64,000 nucleotides of DNA from Epinephelus fuscoguttatus (lineage: Eukaryota; Chordata; Actinopteri; Perciformes; Serranidae): assembly GCF_011397635.1 (NCBI RefSeq), contig NC_064758.1, positions 20,333,013 to 20,397,012 on the forward strand, in the 5' to 3' direction. The number at the start of each line of letters is the position of its first letter. The stretch's first letter is position 1. The notes below the pieces were generated by a model. The model searched no databases. It was not told the origin of the DNA and saw only the letters and a program-made list of their open reading frames with translations. Positions 12,101 to 23,204 of this stretch are shown piece after piece. The position numbers and the translations under genes were made by a program.

Positions 12101-15100
12101 CCTCTCTGTGGCCCAAACGAAAGCCAGACGTATCATCGAGTCTTTTGAAAACCCTTTCAGAATGGTAAGAGATAACCAGTGGTTAACCCGTAGTATTGTT
12201 TGATTTAACTAGACACACAGAGTTTAAAGATCTTCCTTGTGATTTCAGTACTTACCCATCAGTGATGTGCACATCAGCAAGAATGCCAAGTTTGACCCGT
12301 CTTCAAAAATATTTGAGGTAATCACATATTCCTCCACATCCAGACTTATTTGTGCCTTCCTTTGAACTACACATTTGAATGTTGATAGCTGTACAATCTC
12401 AAATCTACAGGTTAGTAAAAAATGGAAACTGCAGAGTATTGAACAGCAACAGAAGGAGCTGGAGGCCAAGAGGAAAGCCAAGGACAAAGCAAGGGAACAC
12501 GCAAAGAAAGTGGCAGGTAATGGGGTCGAGCTTTCTCTGTATGCACACTTTTTAAAGGAGCGTCCCTTATTGTATTTTACCGTTGATTTCCACAGAGGAA
12601 AGAATCAAGGCTAAGCAGAGCTACCAGGAGTCTCTCCAGAATGTTGCCACCGTTCGCCAGCAAGCAGCGGTGAGTCATTCGCTCTCCTGTCCTTCCATTT
12701 TCTCTGCGCCACTTCGGTTTGCACTCTGTCAGCTTGTCCCTGTTGGGAAGGTACATATCCATAAAAAACACGAGTGTTATATTCACCCAAGAGCCTGGCA
12801 CAGCATATTAAAGACATCACTGTAATAGGCAGTTTAACCCTCTGCAATGCCCCCCATTTTCTGGAGACATGGCTGTTATTTCTGCACATAAATATGGTGA
12901 CTCACAAGCGAGCGAACCACTGCTGCCAGTCTGCAGCGCCGGCATGTCAGCGGCCTTTTAATATTTATATCTGTCACATGATGTGCCTGGGGAAGAAGAA
13001 CACACGGCGTGGGATTGCAGCATTAGAGACGAATCCTCCGCTCATCAAATGATTTTCTTCCCTCCTGGGGAACAACAATAGCTACTTTTTGCCCAAGAGC
13101 CCACTTCCTGTTCGCTCCGTCTGTCTGGGGTATTGCCTGGCACCCTCTCCTACGCGCTCCTACCGCCATATGGTCTTTCCTCTCCATTTTAAATGCTCCA
13201 TTAGACAAGAGTCTCTGTACTTTGTCTCCTGTCCTTGGTGCAAGGGAACAGGACGAACAGTCACTCCCGTTTGAGTCTCGCCGCTGACCCTGCTGGTGGC
13301 ACCACTTCCCCTCTGCCTTTCACTGTGGGAGCTTTGAGCCACCAGTCATGAGTGCACCCAGTCACAGTGTGCATCCCAGCAATCCATTGTGTGATGATGG
13401 CTTAAGTGAAAAGTTTGTTTTAAGCTGAAACGGCAGCTTCAGATAAGCACGCTGGCACCGTCTGGTGGCATGTATTACAGTCAGAAGTGTTGGCAGCAGC
13501 ACTTGAAAGTAACACTCGTCAGTCTGCCAACTGCAGGCAAATATTGGCTCTGCTGGCTAACTGTCAGTTTCAGCCGGCACTTTGGCAGTGAAGTTTTCTT
13601 GTCGAATTTCAGTTTGAAAGAAAGCTTTCCAGCTTTTCAAAGCTTCAACTGCACTGATTTTAGGATTGATATAATGAGCTCCAGCATCACTGGTTTGCTC
13701 TTTTGCTTGCGCCCTGTTCATGAACGGTTGCATCAAAAAAATAATTAACTGTCAACCTCACCGGTCATGGCAGATGGCCGCCCACCTAGACCCTGCTTCT
13801 GTTAGAGGTCTCTGCCTATTAAAGAGAAGTTTTTCTTCATTGCTGTCGCCAAGTGCTCGCTCATGGGGGAGTTGTTGGGTCTCTGTAAATTAAACGGTAT
13901 GCTCTAGACATTCTCTGTATGAGAAGTGTCTTGAGATAACTTATGCTATGATTTGGCACTATAATTACCTTCACTCAACAGGTCAAATTAAACATGTTGA
14001 TTAAAACTAAGTGATGTAAATACAAATCATTGACATCCTTTAATCAGAGTCATAAATAAGGATGATAAACACAGGGATGTTTTTAGCACCAAATCTTAGC
14101 GAACCATCTGATTTTGTGCGTGTGTGTGTGTGTGTGTCCCTTTGAATCATTTACTATCTAAATTCTGAGGTTTTTGCGGGTCCGTGAATGCAGCGCTGGC
14201 GGAACTCTTCATGGGTTCTTTTTTCCCTCATCAGCAGTTTGTGGAGTTTTAATCGTGGGGTGGATAATTTATGAGAAGCCCACAACCTATGGCTCCGGAG
14301 CCACATTAGCGTCTCTCCTGTGGCTCCCTGTGGCTTTTACAAAAAAAAAACATGGAAATAAGTTAAAGTCATATTTTTGAACATTTTAATTTTCATATAT
14401 CATTGTTATAGGCCCAAAGAATTTCTTACTTTCTCCAGTTGTATAAATATGTACCCTATACAAAAAATGTTTTAACACCTAAACTGTGCATCATATATTT
14501 CCCGCCTCACGCAGTTTCTCTAAATTTTGCCAGACCTCAGTAGCAGTGATGAGTCTTGAGTCTAACTGGGCTGGCTATGGATTCCAAGTCTTGAGGGAAA
14601 ATAGAAAACTTAATAATGTGCAAAGATTCGTAGCTTTCACAGTGAACTCTGCAGTTAAACTACCAAATGATCTTAAGTATCCCACTGCAGAGTTGCCACC
14701 TTGTGGTAAAACATATTAATGAATGCTCATTTAGACCTTTAAGAAATGTTGATTGCTAATTTATACGTTATAGTTGTTTTACTTTCCCCTATAAGACTCA
14801 AAAATGTTTTGCAGCACCAGAATATTTTTTAAAGTATTGTATTATTTTTGGACAGAAATGGATAGTAGAGATTGCTGACTCCTGTTTCAGACAGGCATAT
14901 ATATATATGTATTCCAACTGTGCTCCTAATGAACAGTCAGTCCCAAAAAAAACAGAAAATCAGAATGTGTTGGCAGATGTTGTTGTCAGGGTGGGCCGCC
15001 ACAAATAAATAAATGTACGGGAAACCTTGACTATATTCGATATCAACAGTAACAGAGAGCAGAACTGATACAGATGTATCCCCACTGCAGGAAGTAAGTA

Positions 15101-17830
15101 CTGAAACTGTTTCAGTACATGCATCAATAAATCGATAGTTTTAACACCAGATTGTAAGGCAAAGGCAAAGCACATTTATTTGTAAAGCACATTGCATATG
15201 TTGCATAAAGTGCTTTACAGATTAGTCAAGTCAAAGTCCATTGTTGCCCAATCACAAAGCTTGCCCCAAAGGGCTGTATAAATAGTAATTTCAATTCAAA
15301 TTCAACTTGATCTATAATGTCCAATGTCACAAACCACAGTGAGCTTTAGAGAACCTTACAGCATGACATCCCTCTGTCCTTGGACACTCACAGCCAATAA
15401 GGACAAACTTGTAAAAGAACAACAACCTTGTAGGCACATAATGTAAAGCTATTGTGACTTACCTAGCCAAAAAAACTGTCTTTGTGGATTTAAATAAGAG
15501 ATGATGCTAGCTTGTGCAAACAGAGGGAAGCAGGGTCTTTGTTTAAACATGTATAGATTAATGGTAGATTCTGAGATATGAGTCTGCAGCTTCAGCCACT
15601 AGCCTGCTGACTGTAGAACTCAACATTTCAGTTTAACTTAACAGAGTTAAATTTTTAAAAATGTACCAACTAGCATAAAATTAAATTGCTTTAAGTTACT
15701 GTATCGTCCTCTGCTATAATGTAATGATGTTGTGGTGTTTCTTCTTCACCCCAAGCAGCCACCTTGTTTTAGCTTGATAATACATTGCAGAGATGTAACC
15801 TCAGTGTCATCTTGAAGGCTGATTTCACATCTTTTTTGGCAGAAGAGTATCGTGTCACTGATTCTTACAGGTTAAAAAGTTAAATCGTTTCTGCATGTCT
15901 GAGGACACCACACAGTGATCTCTGATGGATTCAATTAACAGAGACAACAACTTAATGCTGCAGAGCGTGAAACAAAGGGACATTTTCAACCTGTAGATGG
16001 CAGCAAAAGCTGGTTTTTCAGCTTCAGACTGTTTCATCACAAATAATGAGTCAATATAATGCTGTATTAAGAAGGTCACTGCAGTATAATTCTGTCAATC
16101 AGAAGCCCATATAGGATGAAATTGTTGTGTGGGTTACAAAGTGGTAGAAAAGATTTCCACACACTTACATCTATGCAGTGTTTCACTTTACTCTGAGCTT
16201 TTAGGGTACAAAGAAATCTATCTGGCAAGTATGCAGCAAAGAAAAACAAAATATGTTTAACAAACTATGTCAGTTATTATCGATCTCTTTATAATAATCT
16301 ATACTAATAATCAGACAACACATGATAACTTTTGAAGGAGCTGATAAAACACTTAAGTATTTAAAACTGAGGAAATAAAACACAGTCTAAAAGAACTTAA
16401 AACTCAAGTAAAATCAGGAAAGACTGTCCGATAAAAGCATCTTTTAAAAAGAGAGATCCTTGACTCGGCCGACACAATTTCCTCAGGCAGACAGTCTAGA
16501 CCCTCGGGGCCCTGACAGCAAACACCCCTTTAGTTTTCAGCTGGCCCTTTGGAACAGGCAAAAGACCTCTGCCCGTGGACCTCAAAGTACGTCCTGGCAT
16601 GTAGGGTACTAAAAGGTCTGAGCTATAGCTGGTGTAGAAGCCACCATGAAGAGCCTCAAAATTAATCAGTGAAATCTAAAAAAATATTCTAGAACATACT
16701 GGGAGCCAGAGTAAAGAGGCTAAAACTGGAGTGATGTGATCATGTCTCGTGGTTCTCGTTAAAAGCCCGGCAGCTGAACTCAGTACTTTCTGGGGTCGAT
16801 TAATAGATCTGCAGTAATCCAGGCGTGAAGAGATGAAGGCGTGTTAAATTTCTGTGTCTTTAAAAGTTAAAATGGGTTGTATTTTTGAAGTATGTCTAAG
16901 ATGGTGAAAACATGATTATACAAGCTTTGTGACATGCTGCCCGTATTCTCTTTAATTGCTGAAAGATCAACTTGATGTGTGTTCTTATATGCAGTTTAAT
17001 GGTTCACCATGAATAAACAGACCTCAGAATATTAAAATATTATAAATAGTTGCAGCTGTTAAATCACTTTTATAACAAAACTGTCACCTTACACTGCGTT
17101 ATCTTAGTTTAACAAAACATATGCATTTAAGAATACATTCATTAAATGTTTATTCGAAGTGGTGTGCAGAGTATAATGTTGCTCACCTATTTCAATAGGA
17201 ATTTGCAAAAGGCGGCGGAAAGAAAAGAGAGCGTGAGGCCAGTGAAGCCGGAGAGTCGACTCCTAAACCATCTAAGAAGCTGATGAAATCTGAAGAGAAG
17301 CCCCAGAAGACAGAACCGCCTCCCCAAGACAGCTTCAAGCCTTTCGACTACAGTCAGTCAGACCTCAAAGTCTTTGCTGGTATGAATATGCGATTTTTTA
17401 ATTACATCACATCACATCATTACTTCTCATTCAGTTACAGTTGTTGTACATTATAAAAATGAATTCACTCCTTTTTGTTTTTAAAGGCACCAAAGCAAAG
17501 GACAATACACAGTTCGATCCAAACCGGCAATCCCATGACAACAAGAAGAAGGTATTTGTTTGCAAATTAATGTAACATACAACAAAATGTATTTTAAAAG
17601 TGAGTGACAAATTTAAATCTTTTATCCAACAGAGAACTCCCAAGGGACAAAAATCCAATTTTGCAGCTGGAAACCGCAGCATGTCGTACATGGCTGGAAA
17701 ATCCGATCGGTAAACACGCACAATAAACAGTGGTTTCTTTGCCTATGTAGATTCAAACATCGCAGTACGTTAACCACATTGTCTTTTTCTTCTTTACAGA
17801 GGATTCCGGCACAACTGGCCCAAAAGATAA
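192..17830 (+). CDS. exosc10: Exosome component 10 (RRP6/PM-Scl-100), complete, 25 coding exons
   Basis: This is the 3'-5' exoribonuclease of the nuclear RNA exosome, acting in rRNA, snoRNA and ncRNA processing. Exons: 192-308, 2062-2198, 3030-3153, 3239-3343, 3532-3691, 3788-3896, 3981-4056, 4137-4247, 7386-7529, 8371-8561, 8736-8892, 9059-9207, 9402-9452, 9976-10087, 10221-10268, 10379-10454, 11871-11980, 12072-12164, 12249-12317, 12411-12516, 12596-12669, 17199-17379, 17487-17551, 17633-17709, 17800-17830. Phases are consistent throughout and give 890 aa (human 885). An acidic N-terminus leads into the PMC2NT region (about 40-125). The DEDD-Y exonuclease keeps D311 and E313 (motif DLE), D369 (HGADSD), Y434 and D438. 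The HRDC domain is at about 500-580, and a Lys-rich tail ends in HNWPKR. The exon 4 donor (gttggc) is weak. The last 30-odd codons match the human end. srm follows in the same direction, as in other vertebrates. Confidence 0.96.
309..2061 (+). other. exosc10 intron 1
   Basis: This intron runs from gtaagt to a polypyrimidine-cag acceptor. It is AT-rich and contains one MITE-like repeat (about 1631-1967). Nothing else coding was recognised. Confidence 0.7.
1631..1967. repeat. MITE-like repeat with GGCTGGGC termini
   Basis: The left end reads AGGGCTGGGCGATATGG and the right end is its approximate reverse complement (GCCCAGCCTTA). The interior is AT-rich and non-coding. This fits a widespread class of teleost non-autonomous DNA transposons; the family name is not certain. 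Confidence 0.55.
2298..2559 (-). repeat. MITE with 22-bp TIRs (TTAAAGGTTTAG family)
   Basis: The left terminus begins TTAAAGGTTTAGTATGTAGG and the right terminus is its near-perfect inverted copy ending CTAAACCTTTAA. The interior shares a segment (CTACTGTAG near CCCAG) in the opposite orientation with the copy at 48158-48970. It lies in exosc10 intron 2. A third, partial copy starts near 54815. Confidence 0.75.
4800..4970. repeat. Dispersed repeat (GATAAGATA...CTTTATTGTCCC)
   Basis: The motif of repeated ataag units followed by actttattgtcccgaagg is typical of the tails of fish LINE-type retroelements inserted in reverse. Related tails occur near 18343-18440 and, reversed, near 25160-25220. 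No open frame is present. It lies in exosc10 intron 8, just upstream of the Tc1 element. Confidence 0.5.
5678..7304 (+). mobile_element. Tc1/mariner element, DD38E type, long TIRs
   Basis: The element is 1627 bp and flanked by TA target sites (5676-5677 and 7305-7306). Both ends begin CAGTACAGGCCAAAAG when read inward. The inverted repeats are unusually long (about 275 bp: 5678-5952 and about 7030-7304) and nearly identical, and the right TIR overlaps the 3' end of the transposase frame. It sits inside exosc10 intron 8 in the sense direction. The high TIR identity and intact TA sites suggest a fairly recent insertion. Confidence 0.93.
6091..7141 (+). pseudogene. Tc1-family transposase, frame-interrupted
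   Basis: The protein starts [12 protein letters not shown], followed by a paired-like HTH DNA-binding region, a GRPR motif and a DDE catalytic domain. The first frame runs 6091-6621 and includes the first catalytic Asp (WSDES). It then meets a stop after a small indel near 6605, with a second small indel near 6630. The second frame continues to 7141 and carries the second Asp (QQDNDPKH) and the Glu (SPDLNPIE), with 38 residues between them (DD38E, not the usual DD34E). With two frame breaks it cannot be functional as written. The indels could be assembly errors, but two close together argue for real decay. Confidence 0.9.
9475..9869. repeat. Foldback/MITE element (TTAAAGGG...CAGTTCA termini)
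   Basis: The left end (TTAAAGGGGCGGTTCACC, then ATCTTACCTGTGGTGCTA) and the right end (TAGCACTACAGGTAGAGG, then GAACTGTCCCTTTC) are imperfect inverted repeats of about 100 bp. It occupies most of exosc10 intron 13. Related longer copies lie at 32849-34640 and 45507-46060. Confidence 0.7.
10455..11870 (+). other. exosc10 intron 16
   Basis: Apart from the possible micro-exon, this intron holds AT-rich sequence. A segment from about 10868 (GGGAAGGGCGAAATGGAC) to about 11820 (TTGCAGCCCTATTA) may be a decayed DNA-transposon relic. No gene was recognised. Confidence 0.45.
10606..10635 (+). other. exosc10: Possible alternative exosc10 micro-exon or terminal exon
   Basis: A strong polypyrimidine tract and acceptor (ctgtcag) precede 30 bases followed by a good donor (gtaaga). 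The segment is in phase with exons 16 and 17, so its inclusion would add ten codons. If the donor is not used, the same frame stays open to a TGA at 10716-10718 and would end the protein with a Lys-rich tail. No clear poly(A) signal follows closely. This is inference from splice signals only. Confidence 0.35.
13765..13975 (+). repeat. LINE 3'-tail repeat (GGCAGATGGCCGCCC...)
   Basis: The sequence begins GGCAGATGGCCGCCCACC, contains GTCGCCAAGTGCTCGCTCAT and ends near TTTGGCACTATAA. This is a very common teleost interspersed motif attributed to 5'-truncated L2-like retroelements. It lacks any protein-coding part here. Confidence 0.65.
15160..15270. repeat. Dispersed repeat (GGCAAAGGCAAAGCACATTTATTTG)
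   Basis: The pattern of ggcaaaggc, then cacatttatttgtaaagcaca, then aaagtgctttaca matches the reverse of a common fish retroelement tail. It is short and non-coding. Confidence 0.5.
16360..16860. repeat. Dispersed retroelement-like repeat
   Basis: The sequence contains segments such as CTAGACCCTCGGGGCCCTGA, ACTGGAGTGATGTGATCATG and GCAGTAATCCAGGCGTGAAG, seen widely in teleost genomes as untranslated parts of LINE-type repeats. A relative lies at 48229-48720. No intact frame was found. Confidence 0.55.
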
Positions 17831-18019
17831 ACTGTCTTCGATGCTATTTTCTATCTTACATGTATTTTAAAACTGCCTTTTTTTTCCTCCTGCAGAAACA
17901 ATGTTCCAGTTTTTTCATTTTTGCAAGTGAAATTCAGTATTTCAATATTTAATGGATTTTCAATTCTTCCATCTGTGGAACAGTGTACCCTGTAAATATG
18001 TGGAAGCACAGACCTCCTT

Positions 18020-18083
18020 ATTAAAGATGATTTTAGAGGAAAAGGTTCTTGTCTACATTCTTTTAAAATCAAACTAAAATAAA
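18020..18083 (+). terminator. exosc10: exosc10 poly(A) signals
   Basis: ATTAAA at 18020-18025 and AATAAA at 18078-18083 lie about 190 and 250 bases after the stop codon, a normal distance for a short 3'UTR. Confidence 0.6.
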
Positions 18084-19784
18084 TATGTTTTTATTTTGTT
18101 GGAGTGGTATCATTAATCAGACCTTTCTTCTGAACTATCATCACTGATACTAACTTTAAAGGTACGGCAATGGAAGTGGCATTCCAGCAGGGAAACTCAA
18201 ACTCAGCATATCCAAACTCACAATGTCAAAAAATGTACAGGCATAAGGCGTTTTTGGAATGACTGTTTCAGAAGAACACACATTTATTTTGGCTTCCAAA
18301 ACTCAAGAAATTGGTGATGACTCTTTTTCCAGATTCAGATTCAGACAACTTTATCAATCCCATCAATTGTGGCAATTTGTTTGAGCAGCTTGCCTTGTAC
18401 ACATACTGTAACATACAGTAACATGTACACACATAAATAGATGAGAAATAAATACAAAACGGATTTTAAAAAAAATGCCAAGGAGTTCAGTGGAATAAGG
18501 GAATCTATAAATAATGAGTAATAGGCTGATTATTGATAAACCAAAAAAAACAACAAAAACAAAAATTCATAGAGAATTTAAAGGACCAGTTGCAGGTAAA
18601 GCATAATGACCCCCTTGATGATCCACGATACAAATCTAATCAGAAAGGCACCCTACTACCAAAACTGGCATCATATTTTCAAAAGTATGTAGACTAGTGA
18701 CCAATACACACCTTATTGCTGAATGTCACATTACAAAAGTATGTACATTATATAATACTTATTCCAGTAATGTACTTAAGTTCAATTTTGAGTTTTTTTT
18801 CTTTAGTTGAGTATTACATTATTATGCCTCTAAATACTTTACTTCACTACATTTCAAAGGGAACTATGATACTTTTTTCTCCACTAATTTATCTGACCGA
18901 GTAATTAGTTACTTAACAGATTAGGATTTTTAAAAAGAAAACATGGTCAATTCATAAAATTTGATACCATGCTATATCAAACTATTCAGCAGTATATAAA
19001 GTAGTTCAAATGTGCTGCACATTCACTGTCTGTAACATTACAATGCTTAAGTGTGAAAGCATCAGTGATAATATTCCAATGATGGATGTATATGTTGGAT
19101 GTAATTATATAACTTTGAAAGGCGGTCAATACTTGAATATAAGACTTTTATTTTTTTGTAATTTTACAGAGCAGTATTGCTAGGGGCCTCTCTAGTGGAA
19201 TCTGAGCCAAGTCCTCAACAAACGTGGTCTCAAGCCCGTTGTAGACGGGAGGTTCCAGACGCAAAAAGCAATTCACAAAGCAGTACTGCTACTTTTAGTC
19301 AAGTTGAATGAATGAATGAACATGAATTATTCCACCAACTGCTTTCACTCCTCAGGGGGGAGCAGAGCATTAGAAAGTCATTAAGTCAGGCACTGATGTT
19401 GGATGATAAGGTCTGCTTCACAGTTGGTGTTCTAGTTCATCCCAAATGTGTTGGGTGGGGCTGAGATCAGGGCTCTATCTAGGCCAGTTAGGCTCATTAA
19501 CAACAAACTAAAAGCTTTAGGATTACTTAATCTTCTGGATATAATGTTCTGTTATCTGTGTTCATAAAATGATGTATATTTTATTAACTGTGTGTGATCT
19601 GTCCTCTGTGAGACACTATTCAGAATTTCCTATGTGACTTTCTGGATTAAGTGGGTTTGTCATAAAGAGAGAACACAGCTAGCCTATAAATGACCAAAAC
19701 AAAATTAAAAAAAAAATCACCACAAAGCTCTGTCATTTTTCAGGAGCGCTGGCCGTATCCAGCTATCTTGAAGCTAGCTGTGAA

Positions 19785-20340
19785 TTGGCTTGATTTATTT
19801 ATTTATTTTTTCAAAAACATGGAAAGAAGGCATTGAGAAATGTATGAAATGGCCCAAATTAGCAAGATATTGAAAAGTTGTAACTCTAGTAACTCTAGTA
19901 ACTAAGAAAATACCCCCAAATAAGCCAAAATGGGAAAGCAGAAAAAAAAGAAAATTACCTGAAAATAAGCAAAAAGAAAAATTAAAAACAAAAACAAACA
20001 AGAAATGAACCTAAAAATAAGTAAAAAAAAAAAAAAGAAAAGAAAAAAAACCACACAAAATTACCTGAAAGAGATTGCTAAAAATCAAATAAATAATAAA
20101 TATATCTATTTTCTGTAACACAATTTTAAATATATATGTAAAACTTGACATCTCCCATGTTTTGTTTGTTTTTGATACTTTTCTAATAACACCTCTCTAA
20201 CTGTGTTCATTGCCTTTTCCCCATGTTTTCTATAGAAGTCACCCCAGTTTTTGGGGTTTGACAGTTCAAATGTTTATGAAGTCATCTGAACACAGTACAA
20301 GAAAACAGATGTTGATCCAGGTTTAAAAAGGGTTAAATAC
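19785..20340. repeat. A-rich MITE-like repeat, second copy of 29958-30367 family
   Basis: It shares ATTGGCTTGATTT, AAAAACATGG and the closing TTCATTGCCTTTTCCCCATG with the element at 29958-30367, in the same order and orientation. The interior is very A-rich and without a coding frame. Confidence 0.65.
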
Positions 20341-21780
20341 TTACTGTCCATGTTGGCTTAAAAGTTGAAATTGAAAGTTCACTCTTGACTTTGAGTTGAC
20401 TAAAGAGAGCTCACCACAAGCTACACTGTGGAAACGGAATCATCCAAGTGAATCAACAGCTGGTTTTTGCACAGTAAACCTGAAGACTGTGTCAGTCTGA
20501 CTTAGGCTTTCTGGTTGTCGCTGACTCTGGCAATAGCAATAACTAGTGCCAGTTCATGTGCACACTGACAGAGATTGGAATGCTCCTGCACCAGTAATGA
20601 TAATGTTTTCACTACTCTTCATTTTACACCAGTGACTCTATGAAAGAGTGGTTAGTTGGACAGTTATCCTTTAAGATCACATTTCTTTACCACTACAGTC
20701 ACTAAAACTCTTCTTGGCTTACCCTGACAAATTGGTTTACATTATCCTCCAGATAAAGGCCTCTGGATATAGGTGATGGGTTCTCTGTTATTCAACATTT
20801 GGCTACACATGGGGCCCGCCTTGTGTAAACAAACAAACAACATTTAATGTTGGAACAAAACTGTGAATGAGGCACTTTTAGGCAAGACCTTTGTGATGCA
20901 GAATAACCACTGCTCCACCCAGCTTGGTCTTGGGAAGGTGCTGGAAACATCAGCATAGCATCAGACATCATGTATGCTCTGATGAAGGTCTACAATAAAG
21001 TGAAACACTGCATAGATGTAAGTGTTTCTCTACCAGGCAAGACCTTTATAAATGTTATGTATTTTGTGGAATATAGCAGCGTAAATTGGAGTAAGACACC
21101 AGTCAGAATTGCCCATGTACATTTCTGGTTTGATTTATGCTGAGTCAGCTTGTCATAAGGAGCACAGCTAGCCTATGAATGAGTACAGGAACAGCTGTCA
21201 GCTTACATAGTAACTTAGCAGTTGCTTTTCTGTCATACGATCCTATTAGCAGTTGGAGTTTGCCAAGTTGTCAGGGAAGTGTTGATGAAATTTCACATTT
21301 ACTGAGCCACTTTAGGGACACATTGTCATGTTTTGTACCAGAGTGAAACCACTGTTCTTCCTTTAACACCACGACTCTACAAAAGAGTGATAAGTCTGAC
21401 AATTACCCATAAGATCACATATCTTTACTGTTACAATCAACTGGTATAAGGTCGTGATCTTCACTGAAATTATTCGTGGCTTGCAGGTTTGACCTAGCTA
21501 CTGTAGGTTTACTTTATCCTCTGGCTATAACGTTTTCTGTTGAGTAGCCCATGCCTCCAGGCCATCTCTTTGTAAACAAACATTTGGTAAACAAAGTGCT
21601 ACACTGGAAACAAAACTGTAAACTAACTGTAATAATTAACTGTAACTGCCGGGCAAGTTCATCCCAAAGGTGCTGGGAGGGGTTGAGGTCAGGGCTCTGT
21701 GCAGGCCATGCCAGTCAAGCTCATTAACAAGGTTGCCAAGTTGCTCAATTGTAACTGTAACTTCTAGTATATTTATTTTA

Positions 21781-22404
21781 TTAGGGCAAGGTTAAAATAA
21801 TCGATTCATTCGATTCAAATGACCCAATTAATCCGCGATCGATCTTTTCATATAGGCTTTTTCCCACAGATGTGTAAGGCTTTAATCCCGTTAGTAAATG
21901 AGCTGCGGCGCTAAACTATTAATGACCATTGCTTTGAGAGGCTCCAATGTTACTGGCTCTTTAATCTGTAACTGTTAGCTTACTGATTTTATGTTTAGGT
22001 GGAACTTCTTGTCATGCTGCAGCAGCCGCTCCTCCTGCTGTCTGTATGTCCTGGCTGCTGCGCCACATTTATGTACACAAACATGGAGTAAAGATGCCGC
22101 AGTGGAGACAGAGAAGTGAAGTTAGCTTAAGTGGAAGACAATTACGCTAAGTACTGTGAGTGCAATAAAACCTCCATGAGGACAAAGACTATATTTTATC
22201 AATACACATGTTCAGCAACGTGTAAAAATGTCGAAAGGCAATGTTTCAGTCTGCTCTGTCCGCAGTCTCTCATTGTCACTGCTAATATTATGTCATAAAC
22301 AAGCACTGAGGCTTCACAGCTAACAGCAAATTGTTACTAACAAACTGACACAACAACTGTTAAAGTCTAACAGTTCAGCTTTGTCTGTCACCTATCTTAA
22401 CACT

Positions 22405-22441
<37 letters not shown>

Positions 22442-22700
22442 GGTAGTGTTGCCTGCAGGCAGTGAATCTCCTCAACAGCAGAGAGGACAGGAGGACTGAC
22501 AGATGTCTGTGGTCATTAATCTAAACTTCACACAGTATTGTGATGTCAGGAATATGATTTGTTTTATTAACATTTTAGATTTGTTTCCAGTGAGATATTA
22601 AGTTTATATTGTGACTTTGCTGTTGCTGCTTCAGAAACAACATTTAGTTATAAAACATTCAGCTTTATTCCTGTTCTGACTGTATTCTTTTTTTTAATAA
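21781..22700. repeat. hAT-like non-autonomous relic
   Basis: It starts with an AAAATAATCGATTCATTCGATT-type end and continues through a GC-richer core (CTGCAGCAGCCGCTCC around 22010-22060). It contains a CA microsatellite at 22408-22439. Similar sequences are common in fish genomes as defective hAT transposons. The boundaries are approximate. Confidence 0.45.
22408..22439. repeat. (CA)n microsatellite
   Basis: A perfect CA dinucleotide tract of about 16 units. Confidence 0.95.
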
Positions 22701-23204
22701 TTCCTTGTTAAATTGGTTCTCTGAGAATCACTTTCACACTAGAGCAAAAATTTGTATTGGAGCTGTATTGTAACTACTGCAGGTTTACTTTCCCCCCTGG
22801 CTATAACGTTTTCTGTTGAGTAGCCCATACCCCCGGGTCATCCCTTTGTAAACAAATATTTAGTAAACAAACTTCTACACTGGGAACACAACTGTAAACT
22901 AACTGTAATAACTGTAACTGTAACTGTAATAGCCCGTGTGAATTTGGGGTTGGCAATTGCAATGTCTGGTGCCAGTTCTTGTGCGCACCGACAGAGTTTT
23001 CAAGCACACCTGCTGTTTTTGTAGCGACACTAATGTGTGCACAACCTGCTTACATGAACCTAAATTTAAATTGTAGTATGTAGTGATTAATCATCACCTT
23101 TCTAGGTTATCATTTCCCTGAAGGAATAAGACACACCATCACAATCTGCTGTGAAATCCAGGACATAGAAAGCTAGCTAGCTAACGTTAGCGAGCTTGCT
23201 TATA

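Larger units (their letters stand above)
12670..17198 (+). other. exosc10 intron 21 (4.5 kb)
   Basis: This is the longest exosc10 intron. Its first kilobase is non-repetitive and mixed in composition (12780-13760). Then follow a LINE-tail repeat (13765-13975), a GT microsatellite (about 14117-14138) and two further dispersed repeats (15160-15270 and 16360-16860). No exon-like open frame with good splice sites was found. Confidence 0.55.
19436..22960. repeat. Diverged local duplications
   Basis: Three kinds of block recur. Y: TTCATCCCAAA...GGGCTCT...CTCATTAAC at 19436 and 21657. X: TTGTCATAA...AGCACAGCTAGCCTAT at about 19620-19680 and 21129-21180. Z: ends with TATAACGTTTTCTGTTGAGT and a TGTAAACAAA cluster at about 20600-20870, 21340-21650 and 22757-22960. 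The last two Z copies are the closest to each other. Confidence 0.7.

Noticed and set aside
22408-22439. Regular repeats that might suggest a CRISPR array
   Set aside because: The tandem repeats here and at 46360, 46943 and 57946 are microsatellites or minisatellites without spacers, in a vertebrate genome.
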